Shown: positions 11,343 to 23,791, counted from the stretch's first letter. The stretch: 64,000 bases of DNA from Cerrena zonata (GCA_038087015.1 JASBNA010000073.1:124001-188000); one strand, 5' to 3'. Program-made: numbers and translations. Notes: generated from the letters alone by a model not told the origin.

Positions 11343-12263
11343 TTAATTCTGACCCAAAGCAAACTTCCTGAGATTCTCGATCCCGGCTTCTTCAAGTCTC
11401 ATACCCATCCATTCGGACATGGGAATAGCGTCTAGGGTCTTTTCGTAGAAATCGATCGAGGGTTGATTCCACTGTATCACGAGTCAAGGTTAGAATATTA
11501 GATTGAACGTGATGAGAGTGAAAAGTGACAGACTTTGAGGACAGACCAGTCGATACGACCACAGTTCTACGAAACCCATAAGCCTTTGCTAGATGCAAGA
11601 AAGTGAGAATAGGTAGGGTTTACCTTCTCCTGTGCGATCTTGCCTAGTTCACCGAACAAGGCTTTTCCGACACCTAGACCTCTGGTTTCGGGCTTGACGA
11701 ACAGATCTTCCAACTACCCAGATTCAATCAGATTGAGCTGAACATGATGATCTTGCTTTACTTACAAAGATTCCAGGACGCCCCGTCCAGGTAGAAAAGT
11801 TATAGAAATAAAGTGCCATACCCACAGCTCCACCCGGAGCCTCAGGGGTTCCGGTGAATGCTAGAAGGGTGTTGGCATATGGGGTTTCGAAGAGATTCTT
11901 GCGGAGCTGGGAGGGATTTCGTGAAATTGAAAGTTATTATTCAAAACACTGATTCTGAACTTGTAAATGTAGAAAAGAACATACGAGGTCTGGTGTCGCC
12001 TTGACGGAATCGGCAGCTTTTTCGTATGTTGCCTAAATGTCGTTCAAGTTAGAAGAGGATTCAAAGACAGAACTGTGTCCTCTGCGGCGAGAGGATGGAA
12101 CATACGAGGTCTACGACTAACTGCAGTATAGTTTCCTATATGTCGTTTCGACGTTAGAGTGCCATCCCGGTATAGATTAGAGCTGTAAATTGCACACGGA
12201 ACGACACATACCACATCGGAAGGTTGTGCAGGTCTGATGAAAAAAGAAAGTTTAGTAGACATT
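11343..12263 (-). CDS. GNAT-family N-acetyltransferase, diamine-acetyltransferase-like
   Basis: The spliced minus-strand product is about 170 residues, starting MSTKLSFFIRPAQPSDV and ending RKFALGQN. It shows the GNAT fold in order: the N-terminal FFIRPAQPSDV strand-helix; GAVGMALYFYNFSTW in the middle; LEDLFVKPETRGLGVGKALF, which holds the acetyl-CoA pyrophosphate loop (RGLGVG); and the C-terminal NCGRIDWSVLK / WNQPSIDFYEK motif typical of spermidine/spermine acetyltransferase-like enzymes. A 33-base exon (NCGRIDWSVLK) splits the last part. The enzyme probably transfers acetyl from acetyl-CoA to a small amine, but the exact substrate is not shown. It is transcribed divergently from NAC-beta across 485 bases. 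Confidence 0.85.
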
Positions 12264-12748
12264 TTGCTTCGGGAGGTCGAAAGGAGATATGTATACGAGA
12301 AGCTGAAGGATGCTATATATACAGCAATTGGCAGCTCTGCTGACAACGGAACTCTTTAATTAACTTTGGGGGTATGACTCGAGTTCACCACGGTCACGGT
12401 GAGGGTGGGTAGTTCCATAGAATCGACGTACGTGCGTCTCCTTCGGTTAAAATTGGATGTTGCAGCTGAAATTAGAAGACTCTGTTCAAGTTCAAGTTTT
12501 TCAACCCTCAAGAACCTCGAGAGACGTGCTACAATGCAAACGCAGGGGGCAGGAGTCGAACCAACGACACCGTGACGAGATGTCGAAGAGAGCGCTCTGG
12601 ATTGTGGGATTGTGTGTGCATGTTTGTAGCCAAGCGTGAACCTTAATCTCCAACTTTTTACGACGACGACGACGATTACCGAAAAATCGCTCAACGCTAA
12701 GCGTAACGGCCGACGCTCCCATCCCATCCAACAACCCACCCGCTCACC
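12264..12748. promoter_or_regulatory. shared upstream region of divergent GNAT and NAC-beta genes
   Basis: The two start codons face away from each other over 485 bases, so the promoters of both genes must lie here. A tRNA-like stretch at 12545-12610 lacks a matching acceptor arm, and I do not call it as a tRNA gene. I cannot identify specific factor sites. Confidence 0.45.
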
Positions 12749-13589
12749 ATGGACCCCGCGAAATTGGCAAAGCTCCAGGCCCAGGCGGCTGCTAACAGAA
12801 TCGGTGCGCCCCCTCTCTGTTTTTGGTTATGGAGGGCGTATTCGGGATTCGAGAAAGGCACTGACGCGGCTTCTTTGGTTTTGGTTTTTTGAATAGGTGG
12901 AAAGGGCACAGTCCGTCGCAAGGTCGTGAGGAAGACCAAGCCATCGACAGCCCAAGACGACAAAAAGCTCCAGGGCGCGTTGAAGAAACTCAACGTGCAG
13001 CCTATTCCGGGTGTGGAGGAAGTCAACATGTTCAGGGAGGATGGTAACGTGTTGCACTTCAGTGCTCCCAAGGGTGAGTTTCAGTCTTGTTGCTTTACTT
13101 GATCTTGCTTTATCCTCCCTCGATTCGTGCATCTGTGTTTTGTTTCTTAATTGACTCCTCCCACTTTATTACTGCTTTCGGCAACATGCCATTGTGTCCA
13201 TCTTCACCTCTTCCACTTCTTTCTCGTTTATGTTTATATATGATCTTACTAACCCATGCCCTCCAACAGTCCACGCAGCAGTGACCGCCAACACCTTCGC
13301 CATCTACGGCGTCGGTCAAGTGAAAGAACTCACCGAGCTCGTCCCCGGTATCCTCAACCAACTCGGCCCCGACTCCCTCGCCTCCCTCCGCAAACTTGCC
13401 GAATCCTACCAGGCTATCCAACAGAGCCAACAACGACAGAGTGCCGTTGCTGGAGGTGCCGCTCCTGAAGACGATGACGACGATGATGATGTCCCCGATT
13501 TGGTCGAAAACTTTGATGCGGTGGAGGATAAGCCAAAGGAGGAGGAGGAGGCTAAGGAGGAGGAGAGTAAGTTGGAGAGCCTTGAGTAG
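12749..13589 (+). CDS. EGD1: nascent polypeptide-associated complex subunit beta
   Basis: NAC-beta (BTF3/Egd1) pairs with NAC-alpha at the ribosomal tunnel exit and shields nascent chains. Three exons (12749-12803, 12897-13073, 13270-13589) encode about 183 residues. Diagnostic segments are the N-terminal ribosome-binding helix [31 protein letters not shown] (about residues 1-31), [23 protein letters not shown], and the NAC domain VLHFSAPK / [14 protein letters not shown] followed by [15 protein letters not shown]. The C-terminal tail is acidic (a run of Asp followed by a Glu-rich end), as in other fungal homologues. The first intron falls just before the GKG of the ribosome-binding motif. 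Short, early-placed introns are normal for this highly expressed gene. The call is secure. Confidence 0.95.
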
Positions 13590-14602
13590 AGGAGTCTCGT
13601 TGAGGGATGAGTGGATGAGTACGGACGGGATGGGGGAGGTGGTGGTGCGGCTGAGATTTGGGGATGTACAGGATGTTGAAAGATGGGGTTTATGGCGGTG
13701 GACTTGGTTTTTGGATTCCAAAAAATCTCAGAGTATCTTGCTCTTCTTTTTCATCCCCTTCCCGCTTTCTCTCTCGCTCTCTGTCTGGGTCATAGCATAT
13801 CACATAAAATCTTCTTTTTTTGCTCATGTTCTTCTCTGCTCTCGATAACTCGCTTCGCCTTCTTCGTTACTTCCTGACCTCGTTCCCTCATCCCGATCCT
13901 TTACTTCTGCTCTGTCCTACCTTACCTGACACCTCCCTGCTACTTTACATGCTCGATCATCCATGTTCCCTTACTTTCCGCGCACGACGTCTTCTCCACA
14001 TCCCACATATGCATGCTCAGTATTCAGTTGCTCCGAGTCTCAGTCCGCAATGATCAATCTGCACACACTTTGATCATTATTGTATCAGATCGCATCGGTA
14101 TGACGAAATTGATTGAGTAGACAGTCGTCGAGATTGTGTCTTCTACAGTGAATGCTAAACTACGTATTGCACACGGAACAGGCGGACACTATCAACACTG
14201 TATACATGATGATATACACGACATAAATGTTCGACTCGATCAATTGTCACCGAGGATGCCTTGAACTCGGTGTCTGTCTGCGCTTTATATTGACCTTATT
14301 CTGTGTTGATCACGGTTATGGAATGATCCACAAGTCTCAATACCAATATACATCGGGAGCAGTAAAAAACAAGCGTCAGTGCCAGTGGTATTGATACCAA
14401 TACTACTACCAGAAGCACTAGAATATCAATCGCGTGCAGTATCCTTGAAGTGGCTTATATGCACAGAGAGATGTGATTTAACTTCTTTCGATTGCATTTG
14501 GATTGGATATTGGAATATGTATGTGTATGTGTGTATGTATGCGTACGCGCATCGTACTCTGTCTCCCTTGAGTGAACTAAGATCGGCGCGAGAGGGAGAG
14601 GG
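13590..14602. other. intergenic region between convergent genes
   Basis: This is the 3' flank of NAC-beta and of coactosin. It contains a pyrimidine-rich stretch (13735-13970) and a short ATGT/GTAT microsatellite at about 14515-14545. I see no additional gene. The open frames seen here (for example 13820-14053) have the skewed composition of UTR sequence. Confidence 0.55.
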
Positions 14603-15779
14603 TTATACACCATCGTAACTCGCTCCACCAGCCTACATACCCATCCCATCAGTCAACATACTTAAACCCAAGTGAGGAAATAATGAGAGCAGAAACAGAC
14701 CTTTCGAAGTTTAACGACGATAGGATCAGACTTGAGGTCGTCCTTCTCCCTCGCGGGGACTTCGATTGAGAATGTCTTGAGCACTTGTTTCACATCTGCT
14801 GTGTGTACCGAGATCTACAGGCGCATGTTTAAGGTCAGTCCACACTCCACACTCTACAGTCTTTCCCCACTCCACTCAACAGAGCGAAAGTGAAAGTAAC
14901 AGCACAAGAAACTCGGACGAACCTTGGCCTTCCGCATAACCTTACACCCCGGCCCAATCCACACTACAAGAATAAACTTCTCCCGCTTGCTTTCCTTGTC
15001 GTTAGCATATTGGACACGGACATATGCGAAAGAGGCTTTGTTGTCGTCTAGTTGGTCTCGGAGTTCGTCGAGACCGCCTGTTCCGGTGGATGTGAGGAGC
15101 AGTTTGTCTGAGCGGTCGCTCTGTGTGGGTTTGTGCGTTGTGGTTGTGTTGAGGAGAGAATGGAGGTGGGAGGAGGTGGGAGGCGAGGGGAGAATGGAGA
15201 AGGAAGGGGTTAGCTGCCGAGGAGAACGAGTGGGATGGAATGAACGGTACCTCATAATCAGCCAGAAGCCAGTTAGTCTCCGTCTTGTCCGACCGGACAT
15301 CTTGGTATGCTACAGAAGAAAACACAAGCAATGGTCAGTCACCGACCCCGGTATATGAAATGAGGAAAACGGGAGCAAAATAGGTTCGATTGAGGAACCA
15401 TCCCTTCCATTTCATCCATATTCAATATCGAGCCTTTACCGCGATTCTTCGGGTCCATCTTATGGTCCACGCTCCCGTCAAGTCCGATATTGAATATGGA
15501 TATGGAGTCTAACGAATTCCCGAGTGATCGACTGTAGGGCTCGATCTCGTCCTCCGTGCTCGTGAAAGTCCGAGTCTTGTGCTGATCGTGATAACCCATG
15601 CCTCGATTGGTATAGCACACAATACCACACAACACACCATACGACTAGAACCCCGACTACACCATACCCCTCGGAAACCGAGAGCCACCACCAAGGATCG
15701 AGAACGAATGTCCATGGTAACCACTGAACCGGTACAACTACATACCTTCCTCGATCTTTGGATCAGAGACGTCGGCCAT
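14603..15779 (-). CDS. coactosin-like actin-binding protein (ADF-H domain)
   Basis: Coactosin is a single ADF-homology protein that binds F-actin without severing it and slows capping. The minus-strand exons give about 150 residues: MADVSDPKIEE (15779-15746), AYQDVRSDKTETNWLLADYE, SDRSDKLLLTSTGTGGLDEL through GPGCKVMRKAK, ISVHTADVKQVLKTFSIEVP (14814-14701) and the tail AGGASYDGV (14632-14603). Family hallmarks are NWLL, GGLDELRDQL, FAYVRV, KFILVVWIGP and the KTFSIEV helix. The product ends close to the usual family length. It shares its actin role with AIP1 at 6050-8639, but the two are not clustered in an operon sense, as this is a eukaryote. Confidence 0.92.
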
Positions 15780-16047
15780 GGTGAACGTATGAAGCTTCAG
15801 AGGAAAGCACAAGAAGCGGGTAGGAAGGGAAGAAGAAAAGGGTTTGGGGTAGGAGAGAGTGGTGAGCAAGTAAGGAGAAGACGAACAAGTGGAATGCTAT
15901 GAGGGAGAGAGTAGGTGGTGATACAAACACGATAGATACTAGATAGCATTCATCGCCTATTGGCTCTCGGTAATCTATCACCCAATCCCAGCGACTTTTC
16001 GGCGACTCAATCAACAAAAGTAATCAATCTATGTCAAGATATATTAA
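15780..16047. promoter_or_regulatory. upstream region of coactosin and tRNA flank
   Basis: This is the 268-base gap between the coactosin start codon and the 3' end of the tRNA. It must hold the coactosin promoter. I see no clear factor site. Confidence 0.35.
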
Positions 16048-16154
16048 TGGACATGTCCGGGATTGAACCGGACCCCTCTCGCAGGCAGGTTCACCATACA
16101 GCCCTGTTGGTGTTCATGCTAAGCGAGCGTGATAACCAACTACACCACATGCCC
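16048..16154 (-). tRNA. tRNA-Ala (AGC) with a 33-base intron
   Basis: The minus strand folds as a complete cloverleaf. The acceptor strand GGGCATG (16154-16148) pairs with CATGTCC (16055-16049), followed by an A discriminator. The anticodon stem CTCGC pairs with GCGAG, the anticodon AGC lies at 16120-16118, and the T arm TCCGG-TTCAATC-CCGGA is perfect. An intron of 33 bases (16116-16084) sits one base after the anticodon, the canonical position for nuclear tRNA introns. Removing it leaves a normal length of about 74. It lies 128 bases downstream of the MFS gene stop on the same strand. Confidence 0.92.
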
Positions 16155-16282
16155 GTGTCATGACAACGTCTCTTGACATATTCTACGCGCAGAGCCCTAG
16201 TGTTTCCACAGTAGATCTATTGTTTCGCAGATTCAGAGCTACAGAGTAATTTCTTGAATAGATTGTCGAAGCAACAACACAG

Positions 16283-18489
16283 CTAGGGAATATATCGGAA
16301 CATAGGAGCCTATTAAACAAGTCCCAACATCAATATTACACGATACCAACTCGATGTGTCCAAACAAATTAAATACCCACCTTGTCTGCCAACTCGTCTG
16401 TGTCAACTTCTACATCCGGATTGGGTATTCCATATTTCTTATTCTTGCGTCTGTTATCTAGTCTATACGAGACCTAGACGAGTGAGTGGTCAGCAGCATC
16501 GAACTCGCCGGGTCGAGCTCCGAGAAGACTAGGAAAGGAAGGAAGAAAGGGATAGCAAGAAGAATACACACCGTCAAAATAATCCCACAAATAGCAGCCA
16601 GAAACTCCAACGCACACGATATCGCAAACCCCTTGATATACCTCGGGCCTTCAGTCGACGGAAATATATGTGAGCCTAGGACAGAACCACATTGGCCGAT
16701 AGACATGTATATGGGCATGCCTGTCGCTTTCTTGGTTTCCGAACCAAAATTGTTTGTCGCTGTTGTTGTTCAAGCAATTTTGAGTCTATAATTTTGGAAT
16801 TAATGTAAGGAGAGGAGGGAGACGCACTCCAGGCGATGAGGATCCCGATACATGTATACGTCCCGCTGATGACGCAGAATACGGCAAAGTACCGCACGTG
16901 GACGTTTTCGTGGACTGTTAGGAGGAGTCTTTTGTGTCAACCAAGGTTAGTTCGTTCGAAGGGGTGATATGAATATCTCAGTGAAAACAAAAGAAGGAAT
17001 ATACTGACAGATGCCCAATTGCGCCTACGGTAGCAGCAGCACTAACAAAAATCCCTCTAGTCTGATAATGGTCCGAGAAGTGTGAGGTCATGATTAAGAC
17101 AGCGGCACCAACGGCGTATGGAGGGACGGTTAGGAGTTGGGCACTTGCATCAGCTGTTCATTGAAGTCTCGTTAAGCCACTACAGTACGGAGAGGAAAGT
17201 GAAATTAGGACTTACAGACACCGAATGTCTTGAGGATTGTCGGCAGAAACGCAGCGATGGCGCCAGTTGAGCAATTAGCCATGAGCTGGATACCTCCAGC
17301 AACATATACCCTCCAATCCTTGAAAGCATACAAAGCATGCTCTACCACATAGTCATAATCAGCTCAAAAAGAAACCAAACCCAAACCCCACAAAAACAAT
17401 AAACTCACTCTTCACAAGAAACCTCCCCACATCCGGCTTAACCCCCCTCGAACTCCTCTCCCTCTGAATCTCCCTCTCCTCCCCACTCAAAAACCCCGTC
17501 TCCTCCGGTCTATTCGGCAGAAACACCAACGTGAGGAGCCCAATGAGGACAGTGGCGATCCCTTCGACGATGAAGAGGAGACGCCAGTTGGATATGGTGG
17601 TGTGGGCGTTTTGGATACCGAATGCGATGAGACCGCCGAGTGCACCGCCTATGGTGGAGAAGCTGAACCAGAAGGCCATTCGTCTGCCCATTTCGTATCT
17701 TGTGTACCAGAAGGCTAGAAAAGTGTGAGGGTTGTGAGAGAGGAGGAGGGGGAGAAGGGGAGAAGAGTGAGATGAGGACTTACAGCAGTATACTGGGACG
17801 GCGGGTGTGAAGCCTGCTTCGAAGATGCCTACGAAGATTCGGGAGATGAAGAGACCGGAAAAGTTGAATGCGGCTGCCTACTCCATTGTAGTTAGAGGAC
17901 GAATCGAAAAGCTAAGTCGAGGCTTGAAATGTAGAGCTTACCCCCAAAGTAGAAGCAAGGCCCCATCCCATTATCGCACAGCCGAGCCATATACGAGAAG
18001 GAAACAATTTGAGAGCAACTGTTGCTGGAATCTGACAAACAATCTAGTATACGAACGTTAGTTTCGGAAAGAATTGAAGCAAAAACAGAGATTGTACGTA
18101 CGTAGGAGAGGAAGAACCCAGAGGATATCAAATCGAATAATTTACCTGTGGGATCTCCATGTAAAACATCCTCCGGTAAACCCTGTAATCGTCCGTTTCC
18201 TGGGTTCGATCGATCCAAAACTGAATACGTAGTAAGTAGCATCAATGCGTCGTCGAACGACCAACTCACAAGCAAAGAAGTATGCGATACAGGTGAGCGG
18301 CATAATTCGCATATCCAATTTCCTGACTAGCCTCTTTTCTGCGGTTGTACCAGCCCAAGACGTCGCGTTTTCAGCTTTTGTGTTTGTTGAGACTTCCTTG
18401 GTAGACACGGAGCTCGAGTGTTTCATGGAGCCCTTCTCGGAGTCCACGCCGACATCTTTTTCCCGGTCTCGCTCGATTACCAGAGGCAT
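16283..18489 (-). CDS. MFS transporter, anion:cation symporter (allantoate/nicotinate permease-like)
   Basis: A multi-exon gene encodes about 490 residues, from MPLVIERDREKDVGVDSEKG at 18489 to APMFRYIP at 16283. A hydrophilic N-terminus is followed by an MFS fold. The first membrane region ends at YFFAF and runs straight into LDRSNPGNGRLQGLPEDV, the DRxNxGNA-like signature of the Dal5/Tna1 (ACS) family. The central part has GRRMAFWFSFSTIGGALGGLIAFGI and LLFIVEGIATVLIGLLTLVFLPNRPEETGFLSGEE, the conserved segment preceding the long cytoplasmic loop. The C-terminus KYGIPNPDVEVDTDELADK is also typical. It should sit in the plasma membrane and import an organic anion, such as a vitamin or ureide, but the substrate cannot be told. 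No disruption is seen. Confidence 0.88.
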
Positions 18490-19714
18490 CTTCGGGTCGA
18501 ATTTCGTCTATGGTACACTTCAGAGGTGACGATAGCAGAAGTTAGTAGGATAGCCTGGTAAAAGCGTCCCCATCCATCCCAATTTCAGTGATCTTATACC
18601 AGAGTTTCTCTCGTCATTGCTTCTCTTCAGGGACGAACATCTAAGAGCTATAACGAGAATACCCAAGGAAAGCGCAGTTCCAGCCTTCTACCTCGAGTCA
18701 GTTGACAAGTCAGAGTGTGGAAAGACCGGGATTTCGGATCCCCGAGATCGCGTTATGCTCAACGAACACAGAATCCTCGAAGTGTGCTTCAAGTTGGTAG
18801 GATTGAGAGTAAGATACCTCTCCGTAGGACACAGTTTTATAGCACGAGACTGATTGAATTGGTAATACCTGCAACAAGTTTTGAAAGTACTAGTTGAGTG
18901 ATATGTGGAAAGGGTAAGTAATGCGTCTTACAGAAGTACCAGTTCGACGTGGTTGCTTGATTAGTCCGTAGAGTAAATATACCAAGGAAGAGCTAAACAC
19001 AGGACGCACACACGTCGGAAACCTATATTTGTCCACGACAAAAGTAAAATAGACTCGAGTGCACGAGAGAGTGACCTATGATTGGTGTCTATTATTTGAG
19101 TGAGTAGGGACTGCAGGAGGATAGCGAACCCTTGGGTCAGCAGATGGGGTTGTACGAAATATGAGGTATCTATGGAAAGACTGGTCGCACGGTGCGAGTC
19201 TCAGAGGTAGCACTGGCAACCCAACTGGAAAGTATCGGCACATGATGTTGCTGAAGCTGAAGAAGCACCTGTTCAATGTACTTACGAAAACTGAGGCAGA
19301 TAGTTAGACCGTCATGAACTTGAAACAGCTTCCAGTTGGTATAGTAGTAAGCATCAGCGGTGTAAAATTTTCTTACATTTCCTGCCGCGAGCTACCCGAT
19401 TTGGCAGGAGAACGTCATTAGCGCTCGTAGCCTCGTGTCATGATGATATGGTACTGCTAGTGCGAACCGAATTCAAGTTGCCAAGGAGTTCTGGCGTTCA
19501 AGTTGAAGCTTTTCAAGTTACACAGTCGTTGAAACGTTGAAGGTTTAAAACACACTCGGCACTATATCGATACTACACGTTCTGCCAGTGATCCGACTCC
19601 GACACTGCCGTCAAGTTTTTGTCCACAGTCCACGTTTCGAGTGAGCTTCAATGATTTCGTTTCGCAGTATTCCAGACTCAATGAATACTCCGAATTTGCA
19701 CCTGCAATTCCAGA
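18490..19714. other. intergenic region
   Basis: These 1.2 kb lie between the starts of the MFS gene (minus) and the F-box gene (plus), and so include both promoters. I find no convincing reading frame, RNA gene or repeat. Short frames at 18617-18897 and 19076-19276 lack motifs. Confidence 0.55.
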
Positions 19715-21418
19715 ATGAACCATAATCGACCTTATCTCGATGCCAAAGCAAATGTCTGTGCTCAGACTATTTACGCCCTGAGGGCGTATTATAACGAGTG
19801 GACGATTATCAACACACTTCCTGATGATGTGCTGTCACGTATATTCCTCCAGCTGCGCGCCATTGTGTGTGATTTGGACTCGGAATCCCGAAAATGGATG
19901 TGCACTGCGTCTGTTTGTCGCCATTGGCGTCGAGTTGCCCTGGCCACCCCAGAATTGTGGACATACAATGTGCTAAGGATACCGGAGCTCGTCAAGGTAT
20001 TCACTCGTCGTTCTGGATCTCTCCCCATGACCTTCAGCTCATTCGATAAATATGGCAATTATCCTTTCATTTGCAGTCCAGACATGACCGAACTTCTTAA
20101 GTCTCATCGTCATCGGATTTGCCACGTGAGGTTCTCTCGCCATACCCCCTACTCCCATGATGATGGACCTGAAGATATTCTTAATACGGAACTGCCCAAC
20201 CTTGAATCCGTCAAGATGAGCAGTCATTTCAGATATAATACTCGGCGCGATATTAGTTGCAAGTGGGTATATGATCCCATCATCGCTCCCCAGCAGCAAC
20301 CACTTCGCAGTCTCTACCTCGATCAAGTCTTTACACCTTGGAGTTCATTTATCTTTGCGGACTTGCGTCGTTTGGATCTACGAGCCCAAGTACGGGATCA
20401 CACGTCGACCGAGGCGCCGAGTATGGACACATTCCTAAACGTATTAGAGCATTGTCCGGAGCTGAAATATCTGCGTCTCCAACACTCCGGCCCTACTCTC
20501 AATCCTGATGAGCCCGACCCACCTGCGACGGGGCGCAAAGTGATCCTACGCAACCTGGAGATGATCATACTCATGAATGAGCCAAGAGACATGACTCGCT
20601 TGCTCCAACATCTTGTAACACCAGAAGACACCCACCACATTCTCTACTATAGCCCGAGCCCAGACTTCAGTAATGTTGGATTAATGAAACCAACTTTGCA
20701 GAACCTGGATGATGTGACATCCATTTATTTTGGTTCAACCAACGAAATACGGAATGACATTGACCTAGATGACATTATTGATGACATTCTCGTTGACGTC
20801 AACTTTGGACCATTCGTGAGGGACTCGCTGGTGTTTCATGCTTCCGCAGAGTCAAGTGCCAGTCGATTGAGTGCGATCTTCCAAACCATGGACCTTCGGG
20901 ATGGAGATCATGCCACACTATGCGTCTGCAATCAGTCAAAGGCACTCTTTGAGGCATTACCCATGATGCTCCCAAATATTGCCCTCGAGGAGTTACTGGT
21001 GACAAGCAGCTATGCAAAATTTACGACTGCAAGCTGGCGCAGCGTGTTTGCCCATTACCCAACGCTTCGAACGATCAGAGTCCAATACCCAATGACTCTC
21101 AGTGACGACTCGAATGACACCGATATGTCCCATTTTCTTCCCATCTTGCTGGATGCCATCAACAATTTGCAGGCTCCCAATATGCTCCTCTGTCCTAACC
21201 TCGAAGAGTTGGACTTGATCGGTATGGAATTAAACGATGACTTCGAAGGCATAATTCGAATGTTCTTGCAGGTTCAATTGGATGCTGGACGAGGGTTGAA
21301 GGTCCTACGGATGAATTCGCCTGCAGTATGGAAAGGTACTCGGGAATTTACATGGCCAAACCTTGGAGATGTATTGCCTTTACCCGAGATAGAGGAGGAT
21401 GATTCCGATGAGGAATAG
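19715..21418 (+). CDS. F-box/LRR-like protein
   Basis: A single uninterrupted frame of 567 residues. An F-box is at about residues 33-75 (INTLPDDVLSRIFLQLRAI then ASVCRHWRRVALATPELW), the classical fungal F-box followed by the CRxWRxVAxxTPxLW helix. It is followed by irregular leucine-rich segments (PNLESVKM, LRRLDLRAQV, CPELKYLRLQHSG, LCPNLEELDLIGMEL) and an acidic tail EIEEDDSDEE. Such proteins link substrates to SKP1-CUL1 ubiquitin ligases. The substrate is unknown. It is a close paralogue of the gene at 26508-28085, sharing motifs through the whole length (for example LRLQHSGPTL versus LRIQHSGPTL). No intron is needed. Confidence 0.88.
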   Translation: MNHNRPYLDAKANVCAQTIYALRAYYNEWTIINTLPDDVLSRIFLQLRAIVCDLDSESRKWMCTASVCRHWRRVALATPELWTYNVLRIPELVKVFTRRSGSLPMTFSSFDKYGNYPFICSPDMTELLKSHRHRICHVRFSRHTPYSHDDGPEDILNTELPNLESVKMSSHFRYNTRRDISCKWVYDPIIAPQQQPLRSLYLDQVFTPWSSFIFADLRRLDLRAQVRDHTSTEAPSMDTFLNVLEHCPELKYLRLQHSGPTLNPDEPDPPATGRKVILRNLEMIILMNEPRDMTRLLQHLVTPEDTHHILYYSPSPDFSNVGLMKPTLQNLDDVTSIYFGSTNEIRNDIDLDDIIDDILVDVNFGPFVRDSLVFHASAESSASRLSAIFQTMDLRDGDHATLCVCNQSKALFEALPMMLPNIALEELLVTSSYAKFTTASWRSVFAHYPTLRTIRVQYPMTLSDDSNDTDMSHFLPILLDAINNLQAPNMLLCPNLEELDLIGMELNDDFEGIIRMFLQVQLDAGRGLKVLRMNSPAVWKGTREFTWPNLGDVLPLPEIEEDDSDEE

Positions 21419-21980
21419 TTTATGTATCTTCCGAAGGCTGGGGTAGCTTGTAATGCAATTCTTGATGACCCTACACTCACTCTGGCATCCTCTATCAAAG
21501 ACCTATTTGCTAGTAAGCTAACATAGTGAAAACATAAGACAGTTCTGGCAGCTCCGATTGAATTTCGGCGATCTTTATCGCAGTCAATGTTTTGGCGCTT
21601 ATAGTACCAGTGCCCGGGTTAGTACTACGTCGAACTATCTTAGCAGTGAGTGCAAACCACCCAAAAACACACACGCCGACGCACGGCACTCAAGGCGGTG
21701 TATGTTACTTGAAAGGAATTGCAGGTACCCGTTCATTGCGATGTGATCCTAGTGTCTTCGCCTACCTGGGTTGCGCTCACTTCGATTTTAGCTCCTCCAA
21801 CTTTATTCTACGCCCCTCTGACTTTTTTATATTTCCTGATATGGAACTTATTGAACCCCGGAGGAAGCGAACTGCACCGTGTGTACTCGATAACTGATCT
21901 TATCCAACACAGAAGATGCTGCACTCCATCATAATAGCCTTATTTCGGCCCTAGAGTATTCTCATAATAAAGTCATCTTC
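21419..21980. other. intergenic region upstream of the WW-domain gene
   Basis: No gene is recognised. Short plus-strand frames at 21558-21934 may include an unrecognised first exon of the WW-domain gene, but I cannot connect them by phase. Confidence 0.4.
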
Positions 21981-23791
21981 GTGGCCTTAGCAGCAAACAA
22001 CCTCAGCTCCATGGAATATACAACGGCCTCTAAGCTGTCTTTAGTGGAGGATCATCCCCGACCGAAGGACGTAGTCCTCAATATTCAAAATAATTCACCC
22101 CCTACCATCCCTGCATCCCCTTGGGATATCTCTTATTGGCAATATGGAAGGGCACTACTGTACGTGCCATTTCTTGAGACTGTCTGGCCCATTCTTGCTA
22201 ATACGACTAATACTTTAGGGGAAGTGAAATCAAAGGTATACTACAAATCAAACCAATGATGACGGATATGTCAAGGTGAGTAAAAACAGCTTCAACAGTT
22301 CTGGATGCATCCTGATCCAAAAAGATATGCTCCCGTGGGATGGGAAGCTTGCGAGAATCCAGACGGAAAACTGTATTTCTGACATGAGGAGAATGTACGT
22401 GCCACCCATCCCCAGACAAATAATCTCTAATGTATATGTCTAGTGCATATTAATGAATACGGACGTTCGTGTTCCGGGGAAGCTAATCAAGATTAATGAG
22501 GCATTCCACTCTATTCAAACCAAGATTCGCGCATTGCCCCACAATCATATACCCGACGATCTTGAGTATGTGATACATCTCAGAGAGCATAGATATCAAG
22601 AGAAAACCAGAAGAAGGACGTGGACTACGAGGGGACGTACACAGTGCGAAGATGAACATGAAAACACATGTTACTACTATCTCGCTTCTTGGCAGAGTCG
22701 TGTTGTGATATGGCCAGAACAGATCGGACCCGAATGTTTGACAGTCAACTATAGGATTGTTTCAGAGCTTGAAGATCTCCGTAAGCCACATGTTTCGATA
22801 TACCAATGACTCATTCCACATGTACCTAACAGAACATGCAATGAAATGCCAGTTCTGGTAATTTCAACCTGGCTATAAGTGCATCTTTTTACACACTCTT
22901 GCCTCCGAATGGTTACTAATAAGGTCCTCTATTAGGCACGGCTAGGATTTATAACGATTTTTGGCAGGACTCATGTCTCAATGTTTCCCAAGAATCGCAC
23001 AATCTCAAAGATAATCATGAACGAGTTGATGGGGATGTTAGCCTTCAGATGGAATGGTTTTCTCGATTCAACTTTCACATGAACTCTGGGCGATGTACTA
23101 ATGTATTGATAGATCTGATGACTTCCGAGAACTCTACTGTATCGTACAGAGAGGAGCACATCCAGGAACTATCTCAAATATTATCTAAAATGCCACAAGG
23201 TAATGCTACTCACTGACCCACTGGGTACACAACACGCTAAATCATTTGTAGCAGCATCGGAGACCCCAACTGATGACCATTGGACGTTCGTAATCGGTAG
23301 GTTTTCTTGTATGACATGTAAACACTCTGAATACGATCCTATTTTGTAGCGTACAACATAATGGTGATCAGTGAGTGTCATCATCATATTCTAGGGTCTT
23401 TCGCACTCAGCTAACGCTAACATATGTATACTTCTACCGAGGCATGGGCAAATTTATCAATTACCACGGCCATTCTGCAGTACGATTCGAAAGCAGCGAT
23501 CAAGTCAAGGCAAGAAAGGGAGTTCGCTCCTAGTGGTTTTGGATTACATCACCCCTTCTCTTCTGGATGCCTGATGTATACATCCGTTCCCTGGAAGATA
23601 TATGGATTGATGACGACAACTACGATCGACTCAACACCAATCTTTGGAACGAGTTCATCCAATCTCTCAATGCGGACTGGAGCGACTCGACAACTCCGGT
23701 ACATCCAGAATTAGTGACTGTACGAGGTCGATTTCTGAAATCGTTCTGCTCAGGCAACAGTCCTGTTGTCCGCTAATGTCGGGTTGTTCAT

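Noticed and set aside
12545..12610. tRNA-like stretch on minus (GGTTCGACTCC T-loop motif)
   Set aside because: The 3' acceptor CCCCTGC has no partner GCAGGGG at the required distance, the T stem has a mismatch, and no anticodon stem pairs.
14515..14545. ATGT/GTAT microsatellite as a regulatory element
   Set aside because: It is a short simple repeat in a 3' intergenic region, with nothing to suggest function.
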